64,000 nt of DNA from Alphaproteobacteria bacterium (lineage in GTDB: Bacteria > Pseudomonadota > Alphaproteobacteria > CAAHEQ01 > UBA3637). A model generated the notes under the pieces. It did no database searches and was not told the origin of the DNA. It saw only the letters and a program-made list of their open reading frames with translations. Numbering within the stretch: the stretch's first letter is position 1; every line of letters starts with the position of its first letter. The DNA is taken from contig JAFPYS010000012.1 in assembly GCA_017412085.1 (NCBI GenBank), positions 1 to 64,000 on the forward strand, read 5' to 3'. Shown piece by piece: positions 1 through 9,523 of this stretch. A program made the position numbers and the translations under genes.

Positions 1-210
1 ACAAAGAGCACTCCATCCAGCAAATGGAAAAAGTCTTTCTTGAAAAGCCGCTTCAAGATTAGCCATGCCCTCTGCTCCCTTCAAATTCACTTCAAGCATT
101 ATGTGGTGATATTCAGAAGGATAAAATTTGTCAGGATGTGCAGCCTTTATCTTTTTGATACGCCGCCAATATTCCGCTTGTCTTTCGGGGGTCCAATCCT
201 TATAACTCAT
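1..210 (-). CDS. Unknown protein, N-terminal part (gene runs off the left edge)
   Basis: An open frame of 70 codons runs leftwards from an ATG at 208-210 to the window edge without a stop. It begins MSYKDWTPERQAEYW and continues hydrophilic and basic, with an aromatic stretch near the edge (LFPFAGWSALC). A GGAG ribosome site lies about seven bases before the ATG, and the start is 13 bases after the ileS stop, so it probably forms the last part of the ileS transcript. I do not recognise the family. No membrane segment or signal peptide is visible in the part seen. Confidence 0.6.
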   Translation of the reverse strand, partial: MSYKDWTPERQAEYWRRIKKIKAAHPDKFYPSEYHHIMLEVNLKGAEGMANLEAAFQERLFPFAGWSALC

Positions 211-223
211 GTCTTACTCCTTT

Positions 224-3200
224 CTATGCTTTTTGAATGGCAAAGGACACTTGGCCGTCGCCCAGCTCCTCGGTCTTATCCGTGCCGGCACCCTCTGTAA
301 ACGACGTGGCCAACACCTGTTCAGCGATATAGGTCGCGTGTTCTTTAAACGCTTCCTTCACCAAGGCAGATTCGGACGACCAGGTCAAGCTAATCCGATC
401 GGACACATCCAAGCCCTTATCTTTACGCAATTGTTGCACCATACGCACAAAGTCGCGCGCAACACCTTCGCGTTCCAATTCTGGCAACACCGTTACATCC
501 AACTGCACCACAGCGGTATTATCCGGTAACGGTTGGCCTTTGAACCCTTCCTTCATATTCAGACGCAGCTCAAATTCATCAGCGTTCAATGTTTGCCCTG
601 CGATAGCCAATGTGCCATCCGGATTCACCGCCCACTGATTTTGCTTACTGGCAGCCATAATAGCACCCATAGCAGGCCCTAAACGTTTACCGATCAGCGG
701 TGTCTTTAAGTACAAGAACTTATCCGCCACTGCGGTCACATCTGTATTAAATACAACTTCTTTAACGTTGACTTCGTCTTTTAATAATTCCACAAAGTCG
801 GTCAAAGTATTTGCTTGCTCGCCCGCAATTGTCATCTTGGCAAGCGGCAAACGGTTGCGCAAGTGATTTTCTTCACGGATTGCTTTTGCCGTGGACGAAA
901 TCGCACGAACAAAATCCATTTGCTCAATCAACTTGGTTTCATCAGCCAACGCATCCACATTTGGCCAATCCGCCAAATGCACAGACTTTTCACCCGTCAA
1001 ACCACGATAGACTGTATCTGTCAAGAACGGCATCAACGGAGCCATAATCTTGGCCAAGGTCACCAAGACGGTATAAAGCGTATCAAACGCGGCTTGATCT
1101 GTTCCATCCCAGAAACGTTCACGCGACCGGCGAATGTACCAGTTATTCAAAATATCCAAAAAGTCCGCCAAATTTTCAGACGCCGCCGGCATATCATAGG
1201 CCAACATTTCGGCTTTCACATTGTTTGTCAAAACCTTTAATTTGCCCAAAATATAACGATCCAACACATCTGTGGCTGACGTTGTTAAATTGGCTTTCAC
1301 GCCTTCTGCATTGGCATACAAACAGAAGAAATAATATGCGTTCCAGAACGGCAACACGGCTTTACGCATGGCCTTCGCTACATCTTTACCATCGTAATCC
1401 ATGCACACATTACCACCATGGACAATCGCAGCAGAAAGCAAAAACCACCGCATGGCATCGGAACCAGATTGATTCAAAATAATATATGGATCGGGATAAT
1501 TGCCTAATTTTTTAGACATCTTTACTCCGCCCTCGGCCATAATATGCCCGGTCACCATACAATGCTTAAACGCCGGCTTATGATGTAAGGCCGTGCCCAA
1601 CACATGTAAAGAATAAAACCATCCACGTGTTTGATCAATACCTTCCACAATGAAATCGGCTGGGAAATGGGCTTCAAACCATTCCTTTTTCTCAAATGGA
1701 TAGTGAATTTGCCCTTCTGGCGCCGAACCAGATTCAAACCAGCAATCAAATACATCCGGCACACGCCGCATCATAGATTGGCCCGTTGGATCATCCGGAT
1801 TTGGATAAACCACTTGGTCAATAGCGGGACGATGCAAATCCGTCACTTTACAACCCGTCTTTTCCTCAATTTCTGCCACAGAACCAAAAACATCTGTACG
1901 TGGATATTTTGGATTATCCGATTGCCACACAGGAATTGGGGCGCCCCAATAACGCGTTCTAGAAATTGACCATTCACGGGCACCATCTAACCATTTACCA
2001 AAACGGCCGTCTTTGATGTGTTCTGGCGTCCATGTGATTGTTTGATTTAACCGGCACAATTCGTCACGGAACTTCGGCACATCCACAAACCATCCTGACA
2101 TCGCTTTATAAATAAGCGGGGTATCCGTCCGCCAACAATGTGGATACGTGTGTGTGATTTGTTCTTTTTTCACCAATAAACGATTTTCTTTTAAATAATT
2201 CATCACATATTCATTGGCATCAAAAACCTGCTTGCCCTGCACTTCTGGCACTTCGGCCGTAAAACAACCGGCTTCATCCACAGGACACACAATTGGGAAA
2301 TGTGGATCGTATGCACGACACACAGCAAAGTCATCGGCACCAAATCCGGGTGCGATGTGCACCATACCGGTACCATCTTCGGTGGACACGAAATCACCCG
2401 CCAAAATTTTGAAACACCCTTTTTCTTTTAAATGGGCGAAATGCGGGAACATCGGTTCATAAGACATCCCAACCAATTCGCTCCCCTTCATGGTGGCAAC
2501 CTGTGTCGCATGTTCTAATTGCTTAGCGTATTTACCCTTTAAGCCCTCCGCCAACACATATTTTTCACCATCCTCTTCCATCACAGCATAATCAATATCA
2601 GCCCCAACGGCAATCATTTGGTTAGAAAACAGCGTCCACGGTGTTGTTGTCCACACCAATAAATGCATCCCATTTTCCAACTTAAACATAACTGTGATCG
2701 CTGTATCCACCTTATCGCGATAACAACCAGGTTGATTTACTTCAAAGTTAGAAAGTACCGTTTGCGCGGCCCAAGAGTAGGGCTGGACACGATAATCTTG
2801 ATAGATCAAACCTTTATCATACAGGGCTTTGAAGTTTTGAATGACAGATTCCATAAAAGGCAAATCCATTGTCCGATATTCCAATGCCGGGTCAATCCAA
2901 CGCCCCAAACGATGGAACAAGCTGACAAATTCACCAGAATACTTCAGAACAGATTCCTTACAAAAATTATTAAATTTTTCCACACCATATTCTTCGATGG
3001 CCTTATGTCCGGAAACACCCAATGCTTTTTCCGCATTCATTTCGGCCGGCAACCCATGGCAATCCCACCCATAAGGACGCTCCACCTTTTTGCCTAACAT
3101 CGTTTGGAAACGGGCAATTGTATCTTTCACATATGACACAAAAATATGACCATAGTGCGGCTGACCATTAGCAAACGGAGGACCATCATAAAACACAAAC

Positions 3201-3337
3201 TCATCTCCATTTTTGCGTGCATCTTTTACCGCTTCAAAAATGTGACTATCATCCCACGTCTTTAAAACTTCTTCTTCCATTTTAGGAAAATCACATTTCC
3301 CGTTCAATTCCGGGTAATACTTTTGTTTATCAGTCAT
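224..3337 (-). CDS. ileS: Isoleucyl-tRNA synthetase, type 2 (eukaryote-like)
   Basis: Charges tRNA-Ile with isoleucine in the cytoplasm. The 1037-residue length and the class I signatures are clear: the HIGH box appears as PHYGH at residues 60-64 and the KMSKS loop as KMSKK near residue 606. The PPFANGQPHYGH form of the first signature and the ending NYPDP after the KMSKK loop are typical of the IleS2 branch shared with eukaryotes, chlamydiae and rickettsiae, rather than the E. coli-type IleS1 with GLPxHGH-like context. IleS2 enzymes as a class tend to be insensitive to mupirocin (family knowledge, not seen here). The start ATG has AAGGA upstream. A good promoter lies at 3378-3406, downstream of chpT, so the gene can be transcribed on its own. 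Confidence 0.97.
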   Translation of the reverse strand: MTDKQKYYPELNGKCDFPKMEEEVLKTWDDSHIFEAVKDARKNGDEFVFYDGPPFANGQPHYGHIFVSYVKDTIARFQTMLGKKVERPYGWDCHGLPAEMNAEKALGVSGHKAIEEYGVEKFNNFCKESVLKYSGEFVSLFHRLGRWIDPALEYRTMDLPFMESVIQNFKALYDKGLIYQDYRVQPYSWAAQTVLSNFEVNQPGCYRDKVDTAITVMFKLENGMHLLVWTTTPWTLFSNQMIAVGADIDYAVMEEDGEKYVLAEGLKGKYAKQLEHATQVATMKGSELVGMSYEPMFPHFAHLKEKGCFKILAGDFVSTEDGTGMVHIAPGFGADDFAVCRAYDPHFPIVCPVDEAGCFTAEVPEVQGKQVFDANEYVMNYLKENRLLVKKEQITHTYPHCWRTDTPLIYKAMSGWFVDVPKFRDELCRLNQTITWTPEHIKDGRFGKWLDGAREWSISRTRYWGAPIPVWQSDNPKYPRTDVFGSVAEIEEKTGCKVTDLHRPAIDQVVYPNPDDPTGQSMMRRVPDVFDCWFESGSAPEGQIHYPFEKKEWFEAHFPADFIVEGIDQTRGWFYSLHVLGTALHHKPAFKHCMVTGHIMAEGGVKMSKKLGNYPDPYIILNQSGSDAMRWFLLSAAIVHGGNVCMDYDGKDVAKAMRKAVLPFWNAYYFFCLYANAEGVKANLTTSATDVLDRYILGKLKVLTNNVKAEMLAYDMPAASENLADFLDILNNWYIRRSRERFWDGTDQAAFDTLYTVLVTLAKIMAPLMPFLTDTVYRGLTGEKSVHLADWPNVDALADETKLIEQMDFVRAISSTAKAIREENHLRNRLPLAKMTIAGEQANTLTDFVELLKDEVNVKEVVFNTDVTAVADKFLYLKTPLIGKRLGPAMGAIMAASKQNQWAVNPDGTLAIAGQTLNADEFELRLNMKEGFKGQPLPDNTAVVQLDVTVLPELEREGVARDFVRMVQQLRKDKGLDVSDRISLTWSSESALVKEAFKEHATYIAEQVLATSFTEGAGTDKTEELGDGQVSFAIQKA

Positions 3338-3377
3338 AGTTAAATCCTTCTATCCATAAAGTTAAAAACTGGCAGTT

Positions 3378-3406
3378 ATTCTACCAAATAATTCATTAAA
3401 AATCAA
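3378..3406 (-). promoter_or_regulatory. Promoter for ileS
   Basis: On the minus strand, TTGATT (3401-3406), a 17-base spacer and TAGAAT (3378-3383) form a near-consensus sigma-70 type promoter in the gap between chpT and ileS. Predicted start of transcription is about 35 bases before the ileS ATG. Confidence 0.7.
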
Positions 3407-3412
3407 GATATT

Positions 3413-3949
3413 TTAAGTTAAAGAAAGTGTAATTGTGTTTTCGCCCGCTTCGAGGCGAATAATCAATCCCTGTTCTTTGGCAATTTCAACCAGCCACAAA
3501 GCCATAACTAACTTGGGATCACACGGCACATTTGTTCCTAATAAAGCCTGAACAAAAACAGGATCGTGATGCAATTCTTCACCGGACACCACCAATGTTT
3601 TATCTGTTAATTTTAAAGAACCACCAACACCAATTAATTCCAAACCAACCGCAATCAGTGCCAGCTGCAAGCGCGAATTTGGCGCACCTTCAAATTTCAC
3701 GGGGATTGCCAAGGTATCTAAATAACGCCCAACAAGCGCAGCATCTATGGATTTTGTTTCCGCCCCAAACAAGGATCTAAAAAAGGCCAACCGCGCCGTC
3801 AATTGATGAGAACTTGTATCCAAAAGGTCTACGGATTCCCCAATGAACGAGGCGTCCATTTTCATCAAATCCACCGTATTAGCAAAAGCACCTATCGCGC
3901 CTGCTAAATCATGACTTATCCGAACAATAATCGCCTCTGTTAATGTCAT
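3413..3949 (-). CDS. chpT: ChpT-like histidine phosphotransferase
   Basis: Resembles ChpT, which in alphaproteobacteria passes phosphate from the hybrid kinase CckA to the response regulators CtrA and CpdR in the cell-cycle relay. The 178 residues begin with the helical histidine box: RISHDLAGAIGAFANTVDLM at residues 10-29, with the phosphorylatable His in ISHDL. This is followed by a degenerate ATPase-like C-terminal half ending in EAGENTITLSLT, as in the HPTransfase family. It starts three bases after the sucD-like stop, its Shine-Dalgarno (AAGGA) sits inside the last codons of that gene, and translation is probably coupled. Neither CckA nor CtrA is in the window, so assignment rests on the His box, size and fold pattern. 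Confidence 0.8.
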   Translation of the reverse strand: MTLTEAIIVRISHDLAGAIGAFANTVDLMKMDASFIGESVDLLDTSSHQLTARLAFFRSLFGAETKSIDAALVGRYLDTLAIPVKFEGAPNSRLQLALIAVGLELIGVGGSLKLTDKTLVVSGEELHHDPVFVQALLGTNVPCDPKLVMALWLVEIAKEQGLIIRLEAGENTITLSLT

Positions 3950-3952
3950 TTT

Positions 3953-4819
3953 TTATCCTTTTTTTATTGTCTTTCCAAAAGAATCCGGGCTTTCAATCCA
4001 TGTCGCACCAGCGGCCACTAACTTTTCTTTCTTGGCATCAATCACTTCAGCGAATTTAACCGTCTGCATCCCCAATAAGGGACGCTTATCAGAACGATCC
4101 AAGCTGCGACCCGGAATATAAACCCACATTGGCTTTTTACTTTTTTGTTTTTTATAAAAATCAGCCAATTCGTATTCCAACTCCCCGTGGACTTGACCAA
4201 CAATTAAAATACCCTGCGTTTTTTCATCGGTCAACAAAGCCTTCACTGGCGGCACAAACGATGTTCCGATTAAGTGATCCGCGCCCAAAGAAATGCAACA
4301 TGAAAGTCCTAATTTTTCGTTTTCTAATTGTCTGGCCGCCTCCCACAACAAAGAGGAAGAACGGCCGACAATGCCGATTTTACCTTTACTGAATAAGTGT
4401 AATGGAATCGACCCAACAATGGTTTGATCTATAACACCAATCCCCATCGCCGAAGGGCCAACCAAACAAACTTTTGCTTCTTCGGCCATTTTTTTCATTT
4501 TAATGGCTTCTTGAAAAGGAACGTGTTCGGTTGTGCACACAACCATCTCTATCCCCGCCTTAATTGCTTCCGTAACATCAGACAAGGCATGTGTGGGCGG
4601 AGAAAAGATAACACTAATTTTGGGTGATGTTGCCTTAACCGCTTCTTGAACCGTCCTATATACAGGCACGCCCAAAAATTTACGAACATTACGATCTGTA
4701 CTTGTTCCTGCCACAATATTACTTCCGTACGCCAATGCTAATTCGGTATGAACTGCCCCGGCATTACTTGTAATACCTTGGCATAAAATAGGTGTTTCTT
4801 TTGTTGGCAAGAAAAACAT
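3953..4819 (-). CDS. Divergent succinyl-CoA ligase alpha-like protein, catalytic residues missing
   Basis: The 288-residue product aligns along its length with the alpha subunit of succinyl-CoA synthetase (CoA-binding domain, then ligase domain): note LCQGITSNAGAVH, FLGVPVYRTVQEAV and GKIGIVGRSSSL. The features that make the enzyme work are gone. The CoA-binding PGKGG loop is replaced by STDRNV. The Glu that supports the phosphohistidine is Gln (IVGQVHG instead of MIGEIGG). The RMGHAGAI loop carrying the active-site His reads KRPLLGMQT, with no His. The gene overlaps the beta-like gene by one base (TGATG), so both are made together. A normal SucD may exist elsewhere. I infer a pseudoenzyme or an enzyme with a changed reaction, not a decayed pseudogene, since both frames are intact. 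Confidence 0.8.
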   Translation of the reverse strand: MFFLPTKETPILCQGITSNAGAVHTELALAYGSNIVAGTSTDRNVRKFLGVPVYRTVQEAVKATSPKISVIFSPPTHALSDVTEAIKAGIEMVVCTTEHVPFQEAIKMKKMAEEAKVCLVGPSAMGIGVIDQTIVGSIPLHLFSKGKIGIVGRSSSLLWEAARQLENEKLGLSCCISLGADHLIGTSFVPPVKALLTDEKTQGILIVGQVHGELEYELADFYKKQKSKKPMWVYIPGRSLDRSDKRPLLGMQTVKFAEVIDAKKEKLVAAGATWIESPDSFGKTIKKG

Positions 4820-5979
4820 CAGCGTATCTCCTTTACCTCTTTTACAATAGAACGAATAGCATCGCCCATTTCTGTTTTTACCGTAAAGGGCAACCGTGAT
4901 TCAAAAAGCAATCGCTGTCCCGCCTCTGCGTTAATACCATCCATCCGAACCACAAAAGGCAAGCCGGCTGCCATTTCTGGAAAGGCGGCAATCAAACCTT
5001 CCGCAATTAAATCACATCGCGTCAAACCACCAAAAATATTTACTAACACCCCGTCTACATTGGGTTCTGACAACACTAATCTTAATGCCTTTGTCACCGT
5101 TTCCTTTGTGGGCTCCGTTCCCACGTCCAATAACGCAGCCACTCGCCCCCCTCTGCGTTGGATCAGATCAACCGTTGCCCATCCAAGACCAATGCCATTT
5201 ACAACGCAAGCAATATTTCCCTTCATACCCATGTACCTAAAACCATTTTCACGAGCCTGACGTTCCCGTTCTTTGCCGACCCGAGATTCTATTAAAGCCA
5301 CGAGTTCTGGAAATTTATAAGTTGTATTTGGATCAAAAACCAACCGACCATCCAAAACACACAAAGAACCATTTTTTAATTGTGCAATCGGAGATAACTC
5401 CACCGCCATCGCCCCATAAGATTTAAATAATTTATATGTTTTTTTAAGCAATAAGGCCATCGCTTTTGCTAAATCCGTTTCTCCGACTCCACACAAAGTG
5501 CTTACAGCCTTTTTTAAATTTAATTCGGACAAAGCACCATCCAACACACATTCAAACAACTTACCTTTTGCCGAACAAACACACAACATTTCACACTGTT
5601 TTTCAAAATTAACGCGGAAAACACAGCGACCCAATGCGGTTGCATCAGCCACGCCCGCCTCTATGTAAACTTTTTGAATTTCAAATAAATCACTAACACC
5701 CTTTAACCATTCAGGATGCCCAAATAAATTTTTTGCCACTTCAGCAACAGCCTTTCTATCTTGTGCGAAACCACATCCATCCACACGGGCATCCGGCGTC
5801 AAAAGGGTGCCATAACAACTATTTCCGCCAACAATTTGCGCTTTTAAAAAATAAGGGCCTTTTCCCAATCGCTTTGCCACTTGCTCGGCTTCTTTTGGGG
5901 TATAAGCGACCTCTCCCTTCAAAACGGGCAAGCCGGCAGTTTTAAAAATATGTTTGACATGATATTCTTGTAGTTCCAT
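4819..5979 (-). CDS. Divergent succinyl-CoA ligase beta-like protein (ATP-grasp)
   Basis: From the ATG at 5979 (strong AGGAAAGGGG ribosome site) this gives 386 residues, the same length as SucC. It opens MELQEYHVKHIFKTAGLPV and keeps the ATP-grasp lysine in FLKAQ. However, the glycine-rich nucleotide loop GGRGKAGG of SucC has become GGNSCYGT, EINPL has become ELSPI, and the LDVGGGA loop reads LDVGTEP. The end retains GVLVNIFGGLTRCDLIAEGL, the best-preserved stretch and part of the subunit contact. Longer in-frame starts exist upstream, but the family start and ribosome site favour this one. It is the first gene of a beta-alpha-chpT run and lies 61 bases after dnaE. Confidence 0.8.
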   Translation of the reverse strand: MELQEYHVKHIFKTAGLPVLKGEVAYTPKEAEQVAKRLGKGPYFLKAQIVGGNSCYGTLLTPDARVDGCGFAQDRKAVAEVAKNLFGHPEWLKGVSDLFEIQKVYIEAGVADATALGRCVFRVNFEKQCEMLCVCSAKGKLFECVLDGALSELNLKKAVSTLCGVGETDLAKAMALLLKKTYKLFKSYGAMAVELSPIAQLKNGSLCVLDGRLVFDPNTTYKFPELVALIESRVGKERERQARENGFRYMGMKGNIACVVNGIGLGWATVDLIQRRGGRVAALLDVGTEPTKETVTKALRLVLSEPNVDGVLVNIFGGLTRCDLIAEGLIAAFPEMAAGLPFVVRMDGINAEAGQRLLFESRLPFTVKTEMGDAIRSIVKEVKEIR

Positions 5980-6004
5980 GAAGGCCCCTTTCCTTCTTCT
6001 CTTT

Positions 6005-6033
6005 ATTTTGGCACAAAAACATCTAAAATTCAA
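6005..6033 (-). promoter_or_regulatory. Possible promoter for the sucCD-like/chpT genes
   Basis: TTGAAT (6028-6033), 17-base spacer, CAAAAT (6005-6010) on the minus strand between dnaE and the sucC-like gene. The -10 element is poor, so readthrough from dnaE may matter as well. Confidence 0.35.
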
Positions 6034-6040
6034 GCAAAAA

Positions 6041-9000
6041 TTAAACTTGTTTCATTTCCTGTATACCACTGATCTGAGAAAGCGCTGACAGTGTACTTGG
6101 ATGCAACGCATAATGTTCCGGTAATGCCATTTCAATTTCATTGCCATCGCTTGTTAAAATAATAAAGACACGGCTTTTTCCTTTTGCATCCTTATCTAAT
6201 ATATTTTTAATTGCTTCCACACATTTTTTAGCCGAAGGATCTGAATTCAATTTTAGAATCAAGGTAGATGCCGTTTTGCTCATAACTTCCGCCAATAATT
6301 CAACCCCTAAAATACGCAAGCTCGTCTGTTCTTCACCTTCTCTTTTTTCGGCTTGAACTGTAAACAACAGCGGCTGATTAGAATTTAATTTATCTCGACT
6401 GGCTTCCAGTACATCCGAAAAACAAATGGCTTCATAACTTGCGGATTTATCACTGGCCGCCACAAAGGCAAAACGATTGCCTTTTTGACTGATACGTTCG
6501 CGCGCCTCAGATACAACGCCAGCCAATTGCCCCCTGAAAACACCCGTTGCCTTCACAATACCTGAAATGTCAGCGTAATCCACCACGCGCATCCGTTCCA
6601 AAACAGCCTGGAACGAATCCAATGGATGCGCCGACAAGTAAAAACCAAGTGCCTCTTTTTCATATTCCAGTTTTTCCATCGGAGGCCATTCTGGGAAGTG
6701 TTTTAATTTTAGTCGATTAGCATTTGTATCCGCTCCAAACAAACCCATCTGAGCGCTATTTTTCGCCGCTGTCTGATCTGCCGCATAAGCAATCATTTTT
6801 TCCACGTTATTAAACAAGTAAGCACGATTTGGTTCTAAACATTCAAAGGCACCAGCCTTAACCAAATTTTCGACATACCGCTTATTCAAAGCACTCACAT
6901 CAACACGGCGCAAAAAATCTTCCATGGATTTAAATGGACCATTTTTATCACGTTCTTCCACCACCGCTTTCATGCCGGCTTCACCCACGTTTTTAACCGC
7001 AGACAAAGCATAGCGCACGCATCCATTTTCTACTGTAAAATCCACACCAGAATTGTTGATGTGTGGTGGTAAAATTTTAAAACCATCTTGTTGTAAATCA
7101 TTTTTGAAAAATGCCAATTTATCCGTGTTAGTTTTATCAAGCGTCATGGTAGCGGCCATAAATTCCACCGGATAATGCGCCTTCAAATAAGCTGTCTGAT
7201 AAGCGATAAACGCATACGCCGCCGCGTGTGCTTTATTAAAGCCATACTCGGCAAACTTCGCCATTTTATCAAACACGGCATTTGCATCTTTTTCATTTAC
7301 ACCTTTGGCTTTTGCACCTTTCAAAAATTTTTCTCGTTCAGCTGGTAGCAATTCGGCTTTTTTCTTACCCATGATACGGCGCAACTGATCCGCTCCGCCC
7401 AACGTAAAATCAGCCATCACTCGGGAAATTTGCATCACCTGTTCTTGATAAATCATAATGCCGTATGTTTCCTTTAAAATCGGTTCCAACATAGGATGCA
7501 TATAATCCGGTTTTTCCTCACCCTTTTTCACCTTAATATATGTGGGAATCGAATCCATTGGCCCGGGGCGATAGAGTGATACCAACGCGACAATATCTTC
7601 AATCTTATCAGGTTGCATATCATGCAAGATTTTTTTCATGCCCGTGGATTCCAATTGGAACACACCTGTTGTATCAGCGCGGCGTAACAATTCAAATGTT
7701 TTTTCATCATCCAATGGGATGTGATCAATATCCAAATCCACACCCTTTAATTTAATCAAGTCCAATGTCTTTTTGATTGTTGTTAAAGTTTTAAGACCCA
7801 AAAAGTCAAACTTGATTAAACTTGCCTCTTCCACATATTTCATATCAAACTGCGTCACAGGCATATCGGAAGATGGATCTTTATAAACTGGCACAATTTC
7901 GTCCAGCGGCTTATTACCAATCACAACACCGGCCGCATGTGTAGCCGTATTACGATACAATCCTTCTAACTTCACAGCAATTTCAAACAGGTATTTCACG
8001 GCTTCGTCTTTTTCAATTTCCTCTTTGATGCGCGGTTCCTGTTCAAACGCTTTTTCAAGTGTCATTTTAGGATCTGGCGGAATTAACTTGGAAAGCCGAT
8101 CAACAACAGGATATGGAATCTGCAACACCCGTCCTACATCTCGAATCACAGCTTTAGCCTGTAATTTACCAAATGTGATAATCTGTGCCACATGATCAAA
8201 CCCATAATGATTTTGCACATATTCAATTGTCTTTTCGCGTTTTTCCTGACAAAAATCCACGTCAATATCCGGCATATTCACACGTTCAGGATTCAAGAAT
8301 CGTTCAAACACCAGATCAAATCGCATCGGATCAATATCCGTAATTGTTAAACACCATGCCACAACAGAGCCTGCACCAGAACCACGCCCCGGACCAACCG
8401 GCACCCCATGACTTTTAGACCACTGAATAAAATCCGCCACGATCAAAAAATACCCAGGGAATCCCATTTGCTTAATCACGCCCAATTCAAATTCCATCTG
8501 CTTATGGTATTTCTCTTGCTCTTCTTTGCTGCGCCCCTTCATCCGTTTTTTAAAGCCTTCTTCGGCCATATCACGCAACACTTCGTCTTCCGTTTTCCCT
8601 TTGCAATCATAATTAGGAAACGCCGGTTTTTTCTTTTCCACCATAAAAGCACAACGTTTGGCGATCTGAACGGTATTTTGCAAAGCCTCTGGAATATCCG
8701 CAAAAAGCGCACACATTTCCTCTTCTGTTTTTAAATAATGCTCGGGCGTCACCCGACGACGATTTTGTTCTGATACATATGTTTTTTCAGCAATACACAG
8801 CAAGGCATCATGTGCTTCATACATATCTGGCGTTAAAAAGTAAGCATCATTTGTTGCAACAAGCGGAATATTATATTTATAGGCCAAATCGATAAACCCT
8901 TGCTCCGTTGCTTGTTCTTGCTCTGTCCCATGGCGTTGCAATTCTATGTACAAACGATTCGGATAAGCTTTTTGCAATTTTTCCGTTATCTTTTCTGCCA

Positions 9001-9472
9001 ATTCTTTTTGACCATTTAACAGGGGGCGTCCCAACAATCCTTCCACCCCCGCTGTTAAAAGCAACAATCCCTCTGTGTGCTCCAAAATCTCATCAAAGAC
9101 AAGATGGGGTGTTCCCTGTTTGGCCGGATCCATATAGTATTTGGAAAAATATTTTAAAAGGTTTTTATAACCTGTTTCATTTTGAACCAAAAAAACAACT
9201 TTATCAAAGGTATCCGCTTCATCAGAAAATTGACTTTTGTTCTTCTTCGGGGATTTCACCAACAATTGTGTACCCAAAATTGGCTGCACACCCAAAGGCG
9301 GCATTTCATGCATCATCGCCATCGCACCACAGATGTTGCCTGTATCAGTCGCCGCAATGGCCGGCATTTTGTGTTCCGCCGCCCACGCCGCCAGTTTAGG
9401 CATCTTAATTGCCCCCTCCAAAAGTGAGTAGGCGGTATGCACGTGTAGATGTATAAATTTAGGCTCTAACAT
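6041..9472 (-). CDS. dnaE: DNA polymerase III alpha subunit
   Basis: Catalytic subunit of the replicative polymerase. The 1143 residues match DnaE (E. coli 1160). The N-terminal PHP domain starts FIHLHVHTAYSLLEGAI near residue 6. The C-family polymerase core carries PDIDVDF with two catalytic aspartates near residues 401-403 and a third in LIKFDFLGLKT near 554. The fingers and helix-hairpin-helix region follow, then an OB-fold from about residue 975. Nothing is missing. Translation begins at an ATG preceded by AAAGGAT. The promoter at 9495-9523 overlaps the stop codon of the upstream acetyltransferase gene, giving dnaE its own transcript. Confidence 0.98.
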   Translation of the reverse strand: MLEPKFIHLHVHTAYSLLEGAIKMPKLAAWAAEHKMPAIAATDTGNICGAMAMMHEMPPLGVQPILGTQLLVKSPKKNKSQFSDEADTFDKVVFLVQNETGYKNLLKYFSKYYMDPAKQGTPHLVFDEILEHTEGLLLLTAGVEGLLGRPLLNGQKELAEKITEKLQKAYPNRLYIELQRHGTEQEQATEQGFIDLAYKYNIPLVATNDAYFLTPDMYEAHDALLCIAEKTYVSEQNRRRVTPEHYLKTEEEMCALFADIPEALQNTVQIAKRCAFMVEKKKPAFPNYDCKGKTEDEVLRDMAEEGFKKRMKGRSKEEQEKYHKQMEFELGVIKQMGFPGYFLIVADFIQWSKSHGVPVGPGRGSGAGSVVAWCLTITDIDPMRFDLVFERFLNPERVNMPDIDVDFCQEKREKTIEYVQNHYGFDHVAQIITFGKLQAKAVIRDVGRVLQIPYPVVDRLSKLIPPDPKMTLEKAFEQEPRIKEEIEKDEAVKYLFEIAVKLEGLYRNTATHAAGVVIGNKPLDEIVPVYKDPSSDMPVTQFDMKYVEEASLIKFDFLGLKTLTTIKKTLDLIKLKGVDLDIDHIPLDDEKTFELLRRADTTGVFQLESTGMKKILHDMQPDKIEDIVALVSLYRPGPMDSIPTYIKVKKGEEKPDYMHPMLEPILKETYGIMIYQEQVMQISRVMADFTLGGADQLRRIMGKKKAELLPAEREKFLKGAKAKGVNEKDANAVFDKMAKFAEYGFNKAHAAAYAFIAYQTAYLKAHYPVEFMAATMTLDKTNTDKLAFFKNDLQQDGFKILPPHINNSGVDFTVENGCVRYALSAVKNVGEAGMKAVVEERDKNGPFKSMEDFLRRVDVSALNKRYVENLVKAGAFECLEPNRAYLFNNVEKMIAYAADQTAAKNSAQMGLFGADTNANRLKLKHFPEWPPMEKLEYEKEALGFYLSAHPLDSFQAVLERMRVVDYADISGIVKATGVFRGQLAGVVSEARERISQKGNRFAFVAASDKSASYEAICFSDVLEASRDKLNSNQPLLFTVQAEKREGEEQTSLRILGVELLAEVMSKTASTLILKLNSDPSAKKCVEAIKNILDKDAKGKSRVFIILTSDGNEIEMALPEHYALHPSTLSALSQISGIQEMKQV

Positions 9473-9494
9473 TGGCTATCCTTTATTGAGCCAA

Positions 9495-9523
9495 AGCATA
9501 TCAGATTTCACCTTAAAAATCAA
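9495..9523 (-). promoter_or_regulatory. Promoter for dnaE
   Basis: TTGATT (9518-9523), 17-base spacer and TATGCT (9495-9500) on the minus strand; the -35 box overlaps the stop of the GNAT gene. It predicts a leader of about 17 bases containing the ribosome site. Confidence 0.65.
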
